35,478 bases of DNA from Planococcus soli (GCF_016881065.1 NZ_WXYN01000027.1:1-35478); one strand, 5' to 3'. Counted from the stretch's first letter, positions 15,436 through 24,631 are shown. Notes: generated from the sequence alone by a model not told the origin. Numbers and translations are program-made.

Positions 15436-17472
15436 ATGATGATTAACGACAAATTACCGAAGATTTGGCACGGCGGGGACTATAACCCGGAACAATGGGA
15501 TTCGAAAGAAATCTGGGACGAAGACGTTCGGATGTTCAAACTGGCAGGCATCGACGTGGCCACATTAAACGTCTTTTCATGGGCACTCAATCAGCCGAAT
15601 GAAGATACCTATAACTTTGACTGGCTCGATGAAAAAATCAACCGCTTGTACGAAAATGGCATCTACACGTGCCTGGCAACAAGTACGGCAGCGCATCCGG
15701 CATGGATGGCGAAAAAATATCCGGACGTGTTGCGTGTGGATTTTTACGGCCGCAAACGCAAGTTCGGCAGCCGCCACAACTCGTGCCCGAACAGCCCGAC
15801 TTACCGCAAGTATTCAGAGAAGATTGCTGAGACATTGGCGGAGCGCTACAAAGACCATCCGGCCGTCTTGATTTGGCACGTGTCCAATGAATATGGCGGC
15901 TACTGCTATTGCGACAACTGCCAGGATGCTTTCCGCGGCTGGCTGAACGACAAATACGGTACGCTTGAAAAGCTCAACAAAGCGTGGAACACGGGCTTCT
16001 GGGGGCATACGTTCTACGAATGGGACGAAATCGTGGCACCGAACATGCTGAGCGAAGAACGCGAAGACAATGTATCCGATTTCCAGGGAATTTCCCTTGA
16101 TTACCGCCGCTTCCAGTCGGATAGCCTTTTGGACTGCTACAAGCTGGAATACAACGCGATCCGCAAGCACGTGCCAACCAATATCCCAATCACCACCAAC
16201 TTGATGGGTACATATCCGATGCTGGATTACTTCAAATGGGCAAAAGAAATGGACGTTGTGTCATGGGACAACTACCCGGCAATTGATACGCCGTTCAGCT
16301 ACACGGCCATGACGCATGATTTGATGCGCGGGTTGAAAGGCGGGCAGCCGTTCATGCTGATGGAGCAGACGCCGAGCCAGCAAAATTGGCAGCCGTATAA
16401 CTCCTTGAAGCGTCCGGGCGTCATGCGTTTGTGGAGCTACCAGGCAATCGGCCGCGGGGCAGATACGATTCTGTACTTCCAGCTGCGCCGTTCAGTCGGT
16501 GCCTGCGAGAAATACCACGGAGCGGTCATTGAACACGTTGGCCATGAACACACACGCGTATTCAATGAAGTCGCTCAATTAGGGAAAGAATTAAACAGTC
16601 TATCGGATACTTTGCTCGATGCACGGGTCAACGCCAAAGTGGCGATCGTCTTTGACTGGGAAAACCGTTGGGCAACCGAACTGTCAAGCGGACCTTCCGT
16701 GTCGCTCGACTATGTCAATGAAGTCCATAAATATTATGATGCGCTCTATAAATTGAATGTCCAAGTCGACATGATCGGCGTCGAAGAAGACTTGAGCAAA
16801 TACGATGTTGTCATAGCTCCAGTTCTGTACATGGTCAAAGAAGGCTACGCAGCGAAAGTCGAGAAGTTCGTCGAAAACGGCGGCACCTTCCTGACGACGT
16901 TCTTCAGCGGCATCGTCAATGAAACCGATATCGTCACACTCGGCGGCTATCCAGGCGAACTGCGCAATGTCCTTGGCATTTGGGCAGAAGAAATTGATGC
17001 GCTGCACCCGGATGAAACAAATCAGATCGTCGTGAAAGGGTCACGTGGAAGTTTGAGCGGCAAATATTCATGCAACTTGTTGTTTGACTTGATTCACACA
17101 GAAGGCGCAGAAGCCGTTGCAGAATACGGCTCGGACTTCTATAAAGGCATGCCGGTCCTGACCGTCAACAAATTCGGAAAAGGAAAAGCGTGGTACGTGG
17201 CTTCAAGCCCGGACGCGGACTTCCTCGTCGACTTCCTGGAAACTGTCTGCGAAGAAGCGGGCGTCGAGCCATTGCTTGACGTACCGGCAGGCGTGGAAAC
17301 AACCGAGCGCGTAAAAGACGGCCAAACGTTCTTGTTCGTGTTGAACCACAACAACGAAGAAGTCACGATCGAGCTGCAGGACAGCGAATATAAAGAAGTG
17401 CTGACGGATGCACACGTGAGCGGAAATCTGGTGTTGAAAGAAAAAGGCGTTTTAATTTTGGCAAAAGTGTAA
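15436..17472 (+). CDS. Beta-galactosidase, GH42
   Basis: The 678-residue cytoplasmic enzyme should cleave beta-galactosides such as lactose and galacto-oligosaccharides. The catalytic barrel (about 1-390) has HVSNEYGGYCYCDNC, with predicted acid/base E152, and MLMEQTPSQQNW, with predicted nucleophile E310. The four cysteines C117, C157, C159 and C162 match the structural zinc site of GH42 enzymes. A trimerisation domain and a small beta-domain follow, giving the normal family length. The N-terminus MINDKLPKIWHGGDYNPEQW resembles Planococcus cold-active beta-galactosidases (from recall). Two consecutive ATG codons make the start uncertain by one residue; AGAAGGGA lies upstream. It is the last gene of the glycosidase group and a terminator follows. 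Confidence 0.95.
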   Translation: MMINDKLPKIWHGGDYNPEQWDSKEIWDEDVRMFKLAGIDVATLNVFSWALNQPNEDTYNFDWLDEKINRLYENGIYTCLATSTAAHPAWMAKKYPDVLRVDFYGRKRKFGSRHNSCPNSPTYRKYSEKIAETLAERYKDHPAVLIWHVSNEYGGYCYCDNCQDAFRGWLNDKYGTLEKLNKAWNTGFWGHTFYEWDEIVAPNMLSEEREDNVSDFQGISLDYRRFQSDSLLDCYKLEYNAIRKHVPTNIPITTNLMGTYPMLDYFKWAKEMDVVSWDNYPAIDTPFSYTAMTHDLMRGLKGGQPFMLMEQTPSQQNWQPYNSLKRPGVMRLWSYQAIGRGADTILYFQLRRSVGACEKYHGAVIEHVGHEHTRVFNEVAQLGKELNSLSDTLLDARVNAKVAIVFDWENRWATELSSGPSVSLDYVNEVHKYYDALYKLNVQVDMIGVEEDLSKYDVVIAPVLYMVKEGYAAKVEKFVENGGTFLTTFFSGIVNETDIVTLGGYPGELRNVLGIWAEEIDALHPDETNQIVVKGSRGSLSGKYSCNLLFDLIHTEGAEAVAEYGSDFYKGMPVLTVNKFGKGKAWYVASSPDADFLVDFLETVCEEAGVEPLLDVPAGVETTERVKDGQTFLFVLNHNNEEVTIELQDSEYKEVLTDAHVSGNLVLKEKGVLILAKV

Positions 17473-17489
17473 GAAACTGAATTTTTAAG

Positions 17490-17526
17490 GAGCCCATGTT
17501 CTTTTTAGAACTGGGCTTTTTTCTAT
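17490..17526 (+). terminator. Rho-independent terminator after the GH42 gene
   Basis: AGCCCA and GTTCT pair with AGAAC and TGGGCT around a TTTT loop and run into TTTTTTCT, 18 nt after the stop codon. Confidence 0.85.
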
Positions 17527-17625
17527 CGCGAAATAAGAATTAATAATTAACATCATTATGTTATTTTTGTATGAATTTTATTCATCTTATTGTACTTAAC
17601 GCAGAAATTATAATTTTCGTTACTT

Positions 17626-17653
17626 TTGATATGGACTAAAAGATTTATATATT
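17626..17653 (+). promoter_or_regulatory. Candidate sigma-A promoter for the TM2 gene remnant
   Basis: TTGATA (17626-17631), a 16-nt spacer and TATATT (17648-17653) lie in an A/T-rich stretch. The rest of the gap from 17527 to 17774 shows no other feature. Confidence 0.45.
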
Positions 17654-17774
17654 GTAATATAAAGGAAAAATAGTGAACCTTAGAGGTTGGGAAGTGAGAA
17701 GGACGACGTTCAATTCAAGTAGTCAAAGCAAACAGGGTCTTACCAGTGAATAATTATTAATTACCCAACAGGAA

Positions 17775-18014
17775 ATGGAAACAAAATCGCAGAAGCCATT
17801 AGTTGCTTACTTATGATGGTTCTTCCTTGGAACGCTTGGCGCCCATCGCTTTTATCTTGGCAATACCGGGATGGCAATATGCATGATCCTTTTTGGATGG
17901 TTAACACTATTCATCTGGCCGCCTATAGATGTATTTTTCATTGGAGGGCGCATCAGAGCGGTTAACGAACGGATTGAAACAAATGCTATCAATCAAGTGA
18001 AATCTTTCAACTAA
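17775..18014 (+). pseudogene. TM2-domain membrane protein interrupted by a TGA codon
   Basis: From the ATG at 17775 the frame reads METKSQKPLVAYL, then TGA (17814-17816), then WFFLGTLGAHRFYLGNTGMA, two hydrophobic helices and the C-terminus AINQVKSFN, ending at TAA (18012-18014). The conserved TM2 pattern (AYLLWFFLGxxGxHRFYLG, then a turn and a second helix ending in a D/WPP region) is intact except for the one stop codon, which sits where Leu is usual. A single T-to-G change of TTA would create it. The ribosome binding site (AGGA, two bases before the ATG) is poor. Either the gene was recently inactivated or the base is a sequencing error. TM2 proteins are small membrane proteins of mostly unknown role. 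Confidence 0.75.
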
Positions 18015-18045
18015 ACGATCTTTAAGTTTATCGACTGCGAACAAT

Positions 18046-18078
18046 AAACGTGTCCGGAACCTTTTCGGTGCGTTTTTT
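18046..18078 (+). terminator. Terminator after the TM2 remnant
   Basis: AACG pairs with CGTT and CCGGAA with TTCGG around a short loop, followed by TTTTTTG. The inner stem is imperfect. Confidence 0.55.
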
Positions 18079-18131
18079 GTTTGTACAGAGTGACTGCCGA
18101 CAAAATTCAACTATCAGAAAGAGGGATCCCT

Positions 18132-19040
18132 TTGAAAAACCAATTTAAAAAACTTATCTTACTCACCTTAATGACAAGCGTTGCTTTGACTGGTGGAGTT
18201 GGAAGCGTCTTTGCTCAAGAAGCAGTGTCAAATGCCAATCCTCAAGCTTACGAAGCCCAGCAGAACAAAGAAGATGCCAAGTATTCGAAGAAAGTTATGA
18301 AGGCAGTTCGAGTCGGTTTGGGTGTGGATGATAAGTCTACCCAAGCCGACGGCGTAATAGAAACGATGCCAAAAGTGAAAGTAATGGACTACTATTTAGC
18401 GTCATTTGGCAAAAAGGTGAAAGGCCAAGAAGTTCGTTTGGCTGTGGAAGAGATTTTTGACATCGATTTAAACTATGTATCGAAAATGGACTATGGCAGC
18501 AAACTGGCAATCTACCCACCGGCAGTTATGGAAAGCTTGCGCGTTTCCTTAAACGAGGAACCGAAATCCACTTTGCAGGACGCACGAATTATGGCTATGA
18601 CGAAGAACCAGGTAATGGACCGCTACATTAAAGAACGGGATTATTCACTCACTGGTGAAGAAAGCCGCACCCTGATCAATCAAATCTTTGGTGTTAATTT
18701 GTCCGGTATTTCTAACCTGGAATATATGCAAATAGCGATTAGCTCTAAAGGTCAATGGATTGTGAAAAGCGATAAGGATTTATTCGTGCTGGAATCCAGT
18801 TTGGATGATGTCGACGTCTCTATTTATACAACACCGTACTTTAAAAGTGTGACAGGCAGCGACCAGCTTCCGGAATCCCTGAAAAACAAATTGGCGAACA
18901 TCGGATTTACTTACAATGAAGAAACGAATCTTCTGTATTACAAGAACCCGACAGGCGAATCTGTTCCGGATGCCTTTAAAGGCCAAGTGATTGGGATTCT
19001 GATCGGCACGATTGTGACAGAATACAAGAACAGATATTGA
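18132..19040 (+). CDS. Secreted protein with a duplicated ~72-residue domain
   Basis: The 302-residue product has a Sec signal peptide: a basic start MKNQFKK, a hydrophobic core LILLTLMTSVALTGGVG, and a probable cleavage after VFA at residue 28. TTG at 18132 is chosen because GAGGGA lies seven bases upstream and the signal peptide begins there. Residues 55-126 and 132-202 are diverged copies of one unit: both open VM-x4-RV-x-L, have KVMDYY/QVMDRY in the middle, then IFDIDLNYVSKMDY/IFGVNLSGISNLEY, and end in KLAI/QIAI. The last 100 residues are unrelated to the repeats and contain a modestly hydrophobic stretch (QVIGILIGTIV). No family or catalytic motif is recognised. It is a single gene between terminators. 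Confidence 0.75.
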   Translation: MKNQFKKLILLTLMTSVALTGGVGSVFAQEAVSNANPQAYEAQQNKEDAKYSKKVMKAVRVGLGVDDKSTQADGVIETMPKVKVMDYYLASFGKKVKGQEVRLAVEEIFDIDLNYVSKMDYGSKLAIYPPAVMESLRVSLNEEPKSTLQDARIMAMTKNQVMDRYIKERDYSLTGEESRTLINQIFGVNLSGISNLEYMQIAISSKGQWIVKSDKDLFVLESSLDDVDVSIYTTPYFKSVTGSDQLPESLKNKLANIGFTYNEETNLLYYKNPTGESVPDAFKGQVIGILIGTIVTEYKNRY

Positions 19041-19063
19041 GACAGAAATACAACGCCCTCTTT

Positions 19064-19109
19064 AGGCTGCTTGAGCCCCAAACTTTTTAGGAGCCAGGCA
19101 GCCTTTTTT
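19064..19109 (+). terminator. Terminator after the secreted repeat protein gene
   Basis: AGGCTGC pairs with GCAGCCT, with an imperfect inner extension, and is followed by TTTTTT. Confidence 0.75.
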
Positions 19110-19266
19110 GGCGGGAGGCTGCAACGGCGAATGTGTAGGATGGTGTCCTCCAGGCAGATTGGTTTTTATTCGACAATCAGAACCTAACGTGCAGGAAAAC
19201 CGACTTTCCTTATCGAATGTACTGCTAACTTATCTATTCGGACCAAAAGAAAGGAGAGCGGAACAG

Positions 19267-19833
19267 ATGAAGAGCGTCGCAAAGATCTTTTATGTGAGTG
19301 CTGCTTTGTTGCTGTTGGCAGGCTGCGGTGAAGAGGATGCGCCGATCATGGACGCTTCAAAAGCAAGGGGGGAACCGGAGGAAAGCGTACCGGCAAATGA
19401 GGAAGAAACAGCAGAGGACCTTTCGACAGAAGAAACCAATTCGGAAGATGCCTTATCCGCGTATTCCAGCGAGGAGATTGAATACGCCAGAGTGTGGCTT
19501 CAGCTTGGGCCAAATCAGGAAATAGACGGCTTGTACGCCGAGACCATCCCGGCAGGCACGCCGCTCAATCCCGACGATGACACGAGCGCCGCTTATCCGG
19601 AAGATGTCATTCAACTGGCGGGATCGCGCTTGGTGGACGGATCTGTGACATACAGCGGCAACGGAGACGGCACAATCAATCTGTATAATGTGCCATTGCG
19701 TTGGGACGGTGAATATCCTGCCGGTGAGGATTTCTACAACGACATTATTGAAAACACGGAGTTGGTGGCGATCGATCCGGGGGATGAAGAGAAAGTCATC
19801 CGCTTTATAGAGATACTGGAGTTTGAACCGTGA
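19267..19833 (+). CDS. Hypothetical acidic lipoprotein
   Basis: The 188-residue product starts MKSVAKIFYVSAALLLLAGC, a lipoprotein signal with lipobox LAGC and Cys20 as the lipidation site. An acidic disordered linker follows (Glu/Asp/Ser/Thr-rich, to about residue 70). A compact domain then includes YARVWLQLGPNQEIDGLYAE and DGSVTYSGNGDGTINLYNVP. The ATG at 19267 has AAAGGAG upstream; the in-frame extension to 19108 lacks any start signal and covers the preceding terminator. The product should be anchored on the outer face of the membrane. I do not recognise the domain. A small membrane ORF begins directly after its stop codon. Confidence 0.75.
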   Translation: MKSVAKIFYVSAALLLLAGCGEEDAPIMDASKARGEPEESVPANEEETAEDLSTEETNSEDALSAYSSEEIEYARVWLQLGPNQEIDGLYAETIPAGTPLNPDDDTSAAYPEDVIQLAGSRLVDGSVTYSGNGDGTINLYNVPLRWDGEYPAGEDFYNDIIENTELVAIDPGDEEKVIRFIEILEFEP

Positions 19834-20013
19834 GTGGATGAATTTTTTCTGAGCAGTGAAGCAAGTCTTCTGAACAACCACAGCAGCCATATGCCTTACT
19901 GGGAATTTATCCTCTGGCTCGCATTAATCGCCTCCCTGACAGTTCTTATAATTAAGTTGAACGGCACTGCATGGAGAAAAAGCAGCAAACAGCACAATAT
20001 ACATGGAAAATAG
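19834..20013 (+). CDS. Possible small membrane protein (59 aa)
   Basis: A GTG directly abutting the TGA of the lipoprotein gene opens a 59-codon frame. It has one clear transmembrane helix (WEFILWLALIASLTVLIIKL, residues 23-42) and a basic tail (WRKSSKQHNIHGK). Translation could be coupled to the lipoprotein gene, since no good separate binding site exists for the GTG or for the internal ATG at codon 20 (a 40-residue form). The frame ends inside the terminator stem, as bacterial genes sometimes do. The helix plus basic tail argue that it is real; length and weak start signals argue against. Confidence 0.4.
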   Translation: MDEFFLSSEASLLNNHSSHMPYWEFILWLALIASLTVLIIKLNGTAWRKSSKQHNIHGK

Positions 20014-20063
20014 AGAACCCCAATCATCCGGCAAATTACTGGCTGATTGGGGTTCTCTATTTT
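20007..20063 (+). terminator. Strong hairpin terminator with 20-bp perfect stem
   Basis: AAAATAGAGAACCCCAATCA (20007-20026) pairs perfectly with TGATTGGGGTTCTCTATTTT (20044-20063) around a 17-nt loop. A runs on one side and T runs on the other would let it work in both directions. The stretch from 20064 to 20317 holds no gene; it is A/T-rich and presumably contains the promoter of the next gene, but no convincing -35/-10 pair was found. Confidence 0.8.
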
Positions 20064-20317
20064 ATACTTGCACAGAGCAGCGCCCGAAGTGGTTGATAAC
20101 TGATGATTCTTAAGTTCACCACATGTAGTCGGTTCTTTTTGTGAAATAAAATACATAAATAACTATTTATACATTTCTTTTATAAGGTAGAATGATAGGG
20201 AGAATAGTAAAATTTTTGGAATGTAAACACCTAAATGTTTTTCAAAAGAATATTAGATGAAATTCCTGTTTATTATAAGCTGATGCGTCAATAAGGCATA
20301 GAATGGAGGCTCGGTTC

Positions 20318-23098
20318 ATGGAAAAAGAACAAACCAGGTATTCCCGGTTGGCCCATATCACAAAATTGATCAATACAAAACTTGAATTGCGTCCATTGCT
20401 GGAACACGTTATTACTGCAATATCCGAAGAAGTGGTGCGATGCGATTCTGTCGGCATCTACTTGCCGCAGGAAGACGGGAAATTCCGCGGATATGTAGGG
20501 AAGCCGGAAGTCATCAATGGCATGACACTCGACATGCATGTGGTGGATACAGAGTATGATTTATTGGCAAAAGAAGTCATCGAAACACAACGGACCATTT
20601 ACATCCCAAATACGGCAAAAGACAATCGCCCGGATCCGAGGGCAGTCGCAGGGTTCGGAATCAAGTCGCTGCTCGCTCTTCCGGTTTCCTATGAGGGAGA
20701 ATTGTTTGGTCTTGTTTTCCTGTTTGACTACGGCATCCCGATGGACCTGACAGCAGATGAAATACAAACGGTGGAAGCCTATGTAAACATGGCTGGTGTA
20801 GCGATCCGCAACGTCAAAAATTTAAAACGCAAAGAAAATCTGTTGTCTGAGAAACAGCTGCTTTTGGATTTGACGCGGGATTTATCGTTGAGTTCTTCGA
20901 TGTCCGCTGTCATGGATAAATGCTTCCATTATATCGGCACTGTACTGAAAAACGATAATATTGGTGTGCATTTATTGGACCCGCTGGCAGGCTCAAAAAT
21001 CAAACCGTCCAATTTAAGCGCGAAAAGTGAATGGGAAGAAGAAGAATGGCTGGAAAAGCATACTGAGTTGGCATTTGACCCTTCAAACGATCCCGTATTC
21101 GATGCTGTGGTCCGCACCAAAAAACCGCTGCATATACCAGACGTAACCAAAGATGAGCGGGTCAACCAGGAAGTCTGCAAATCATTCGGGATTGAAGAAA
21201 TGCTGATGCTTCCTTTTGTATCAATGGGGGAAGTGTTGGGCGCCTTGGTTCTGGTGAATTTCGATAAAAACGATCAGTTTTTTCATAAATCAGACATAGA
21301 GTTGGCTCAATCCATCGCAGACGCGACGGCTTCAACACTTGCCAACCTGCTGTATATGGAGAAACAGGAAGTGCTGATTGAAGATAGAACATCCGAAATT
21401 CTCTTAAAAAACAATGAATTGGAACTGGTGGTCACCCAGCTCGAGAATATGGGGCGGGAAAAAGAGCTGATTTTGAATTCCGTGGAAGAAGGGATTTTCG
21501 GTCTGGATTTGGAAGGGAAAATCACGTTTTGCAACCGCGCTGCAGATTTCATATTGGGCTACAGCAAAGGCGAACTGATCGGGCAATCGTACAAATTGCT
21601 CTTGAATAAAGACGAAGATTTGACGGGAACCACCCTCTCTTTAAAAGAGGACCTCAAGTTCCGTAAAAAAGACGGTGCTGATTTTTCGGTCGAATATGTG
21701 GTTTCTTCCATAAAAGAGAACGGCAACATCATCGGAGACGTGGTGACGTTCCGCGACATCACGAAGAGAAAGCAATTGGAAAACGAAATCAGCCACCTGG
21801 CTTATTACGATCACCTGACAGATTTGCCAAACCGGATCTTGCTCAATGATTTCTTGAACAAGGAAATCGACAAGGCAAAAGTCTCTGGCTGCAAAGTGGC
21901 CGTTCTGTATTTGGATTTGGATCGCTTTAAAATCATCAATGACAGCATGGGCCATAGTTATGGAGATGCTATTTTACAGGATGTCGCCAATCGCTTAAGC
22001 CGCAATGTACCCAAAAAAGCATTTTTATCGCGCCAAGGCGGCGATGAATTCACCATCATACTGCCAGGATTTAACAGCGACAACGATGTATTGCATCTGG
22101 TCGATAAACTGGTGGAGTCGTTTGCTGAACCGTTTTCGCTGAAAGACACGGAAGTCCATATCAAAACCAGCATCGGGATCAGCCTGTTTCCTAAAGACGG
22201 CGATACAGCGGAAGTGCTGATCAAAAACGCAGATGCAGCCATGTACAAATCGAAAGAAAAATCCGGCACGTACCACCATTTCTTCCAAAGCGATATGAGT
22301 GACCGGAATCTGGAGAATATTTTCCTGGAGAATGCGTTGTACAAAGCGTTGGAAAATGAAGAACTTTGCATTCATTACCAGCCGCAAATCGACAGCAGAA
22401 CCAACAGCATCATCGGCGCAGAAGCATTGCTTCGGTGGAATCATCCGACAAGAGGGATGGTATCCCCGATTGACTTTATCCCGACTGCGGAAGAAACAGG
22501 CTTGATCGTGCCGATTGGCAAATGGGTGCTCCTCAATGCCTGCAAACAGTTGAAAGTCTGGCATGCCCAAGGATATTCCCATATGACGGTTTCCGTGAAT
22601 CTGTCCGGCAGGCAGTTTGAAGAAGATGACCTGTTGTCCATGATTGAAAGCATCCTGGTGGAAACAGGGATTCCTCCAGAATGCCTGCACATCGAACTGA
22701 CGGAAAACCAGATTTTCAAGAACACCCATGTGACCTTGGAAAAAATGAGAGAGATCAAAATGCTGGGCGTCAAAATATCATTGGATGATTTCGGCACAGG
22801 CTATTCGTCGTTGGGGTATTTGAAAAACTTCCCGATCGATACGCTGAAAATAGACCGTTCTTTCATGTTCGATATATTAACAGACAAAGACAATGCCGCG
22901 ATTACGAGTACCATCATCACACTCGCCCAAAACTTGGACTTGGATGTTATTGCCGAAGGCGTCGAGACAAAAGAGCAGCTGGATTTCCTCATGGCCAGAA
23001 GCTGCTTCAACATCCAAGGGTATTACTTCAGCAAGCCCTTGGATGCAAAAGCATTGGATGAATTTATGAATCAAATCAGCAACAAGAATCGATTTTGA
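20318..23098 (+). CDS. GAF-GAF-PAS-GGDEF-EAL cyclic-di-GMP protein
   Basis: This 926-residue cytoplasmic protein has no transmembrane segment. It has two GAF domains (about 15-165 and 185-345), a short coiled coil (about 350-385), a PAS domain (about 388-500), a GGDEF domain with intact GGDEF at 574-578, and an EAL domain with EAL at 702-704. Further EAL phosphodiesterase motifs are present: HIELTENQIF, DDFGTGYSSLGYL, LKIDRSF and IAEGVET. Both catalytic domains therefore look competent on motifs. No RxxD inhibitory site precedes GGDEF. The net activity (making or breaking c-di-GMP) cannot be told from sequence. GAF and PAS domains would sense small ligands or redox state. The ATG at 20318 has GGAGG eight bases upstream. 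It is a single gene ended by a terminator. Confidence 0.93.
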   Translation: MEKEQTRYSRLAHITKLINTKLELRPLLEHVITAISEEVVRCDSVGIYLPQEDGKFRGYVGKPEVINGMTLDMHVVDTEYDLLAKEVIETQRTIYIPNTAKDNRPDPRAVAGFGIKSLLALPVSYEGELFGLVFLFDYGIPMDLTADEIQTVEAYVNMAGVAIRNVKNLKRKENLLSEKQLLLDLTRDLSLSSSMSAVMDKCFHYIGTVLKNDNIGVHLLDPLAGSKIKPSNLSAKSEWEEEEWLEKHTELAFDPSNDPVFDAVVRTKKPLHIPDVTKDERVNQEVCKSFGIEEMLMLPFVSMGEVLGALVLVNFDKNDQFFHKSDIELAQSIADATASTLANLLYMEKQEVLIEDRTSEILLKNNELELVVTQLENMGREKELILNSVEEGIFGLDLEGKITFCNRAADFILGYSKGELIGQSYKLLLNKDEDLTGTTLSLKEDLKFRKKDGADFSVEYVVSSIKENGNIIGDVVTFRDITKRKQLENEISHLAYYDHLTDLPNRILLNDFLNKEIDKAKVSGCKVAVLYLDLDRFKIINDSMGHSYGDAILQDVANRLSRNVPKKAFLSRQGGDEFTIILPGFNSDNDVLHLVDKLVESFAEPFSLKDTEVHIKTSIGISLFPKDGDTAEVLIKNADAAMYKSKEKSGTYHHFFQSDMSDRNLENIFLENALYKALENEELCIHYQPQIDSRTNSIIGAEALLRWNHPTRGMVSPIDFIPTAEETGLIVPIGKWVLLNACKQLKVWHAQGYSHMTVSVNLSGRQFEEDDLLSMIESILVETGIPPECLHIELTENQIFKNTHVTLEKMREIKMLGVKISLDDFGTGYSSLGYLKNFPIDTLKIDRSFMFDILTDKDNAAITSTIITLAQNLDLDVIAEGVETKEQLDFLMARSCFNIQGYYFSKPLDAKALDEFMNQISNKNRF

Positions 23099-23128
23099 AC
23101 CGCTTTGGTGATTTAGTTCCTATAGAAC

Positions 23129-23165
23129 AAAAAGATTGGACAGGATCTCTGTCCGATCTTTTTTT
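23129..23165 (+). terminator. Terminator after the GGDEF-EAL gene
   Basis: AAAGAT and GGACAG pair with CTGTCC and GATCTTT around a GATCT loop, followed by a T run. Confidence 0.85.
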
Positions 23166-23295
23166 GTATAGAACAAAACTGGCATAAGAGAAGATCCCGT
23201 AAATAATCAAATATTTTCAATTTATATGCACCAAAGAAGGAAAATAAGGTAGCATAAGAAAGGTAGTGAAAATTCAAACAAAGGGGAGTCAGAAG

Positions 23296-24615
23296 ATGAA
23301 AGGAATTATCCGTTTTTCCAATAATTTGATGGAAAGATATTTGCCCGATCCGTTTTTATTCGTTATTATCTTAACGCTCGTTGTGTTCGGAATGGGCTTG
23401 GGATTGACCGGTTCAACGCCTGTTGAAATGGTCGCCTTCTGGGGTGAAGGATTCTGGGCGTTGTTAGCGTTCTCCATGCAGATGGTGCTCGTTTTGGTTA
23501 CCGGATTTGTATTGGCAAGCAGTCCGATTTTCAAAAAAGGACTTGGCAAACTCGCGAGCTTTGCGAAGACGCCGGGCAGCGCAATCATTTGGGTAACCTT
23601 GGTGTCACTTGCTGCGAGCTGGATCAACTGGGGATTTGGGTTGGTTATCGGTGCATTATTCGCAAAAGAGTTGGCGAAGCGAGTCGAACATGTCGATTAC
23701 CGGCTGCTGATTGCAAGCGCTTACTCCGGATTTCTGATTTGGCATGCCGGGTTCTCGGGTTCGATTCCGCTGTCGATTGCGACAGACGGCCATCCATTCT
23801 TTGATCAAATCGGCATCATTCCGACTGGAGAAACGATTTTTGCCAGCTATAACTTGATCATCATTGCAGCATTAGTTATCATCCTTCCATTATTAAACCG
23901 TTTGATGATGCCGAAAAAAGAAGAAACCGTTGTCGTCGATCCGAAAGTGCTGGTGGAACCTGTAGTCGAGGAGCAACCGGCGAAAGCGGATATGACGCCG
24001 GCAGAACGGCTGGAAAACAGCTGGATCCTGTCTGCAATCATTGGTATTCTCGGAATTTCGTTTGTCGCTTATTACTTTATTCAAAATGGTTTTGCCTTAA
24101 CACTCGACTTAGTTAACTTTATGTTTCTGTTCCTTGGGATCCTTTTCCACGGAACGCCGCGGAGATACTTGGTTGCGGTTCAAGAAGCCGTCAAAGGAGC
24201 GGGCGGCATCATCATTCAGTTTCCGTTTTATGCGGGCATCATGGGGATGATGACAGCTTCCGGTTTGGCAGCCGTCATTTCGGATGCATTCGTCAGCGTT
24301 TCTACCGCAGAGACCTTCCCGCTTTTCGCCTTTTTAAGCGCAGGACTCGTCAACTTCTTCGTCCCTTCAGGCGGCGGACAGTGGGCAGTGCAAGGACCGA
24401 TCATGTTGGAAGCAGCTGAAATGCTCGGCAGCGACACCGCGAAAGTCGCGATGGCTGTAGCATGGGGAGACGCCTGGACGAATATGATCCAACCGTTCTG
24501 GGCATTGCCGGCACTGGCAATCGCCGGCCTGAAAGCTAAAGACATCATGGGCTTCTGTCTCATTGTGCTGTTTGTCAGCGGAGTTGTGATTGGGCTTGGG
24601 TTGTTGTTTTTGTAA
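23296..24615 (+). CDS. atoE: Short-chain fatty acid transporter, AtoE family
   Basis: This 439-residue integral membrane protein has about ten to twelve hydrophobic helices. Its N-terminus (MKGIIRFSNNLMERYLPDPF), the GFLIWHAGFSGSIPLSIATDGH region and the FFVPSGGGQWAVQGPIM region are typical of the AtoE short-chain fatty acid carriers, which take up acetoacetate, butyrate and similar acids. The ATG at 23296 has GGGGAG seven bases upstream; an in-frame extension to 23266 lacks a start signal. No CoA-transferase genes are adjacent, unlike the E. coli ato operon, so the substrate is uncertain. It converges with gltS and shares its terminator. Confidence 0.9.
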   Translation: MKGIIRFSNNLMERYLPDPFLFVIILTLVVFGMGLGLTGSTPVEMVAFWGEGFWALLAFSMQMVLVLVTGFVLASSPIFKKGLGKLASFAKTPGSAIIWVTLVSLAASWINWGFGLVIGALFAKELAKRVEHVDYRLLIASAYSGFLIWHAGFSGSIPLSIATDGHPFFDQIGIIPTGETIFASYNLIIIAALVIILPLLNRLMMPKKEETVVVDPKVLVEPVVEEQPAKADMTPAERLENSWILSAIIGILGISFVAYYFIQNGFALTLDLVNFMFLFLGILFHGTPRRYLVAVQEAVKGAGGIIIQFPFYAGIMGMMTASGLAAVISDAFVSVSTAETFPLFAFLSAGLVNFFVPSGGGQWAVQGPIMLEAAEMLGSDTAKVAMAVAWGDAWTNMIQPFWALPALAIAGLKAKDIMGFCLIVLFVSGVVIGLGLLFL

Positions 24616-24631
24616 GTGAAAAAAGTTATGA

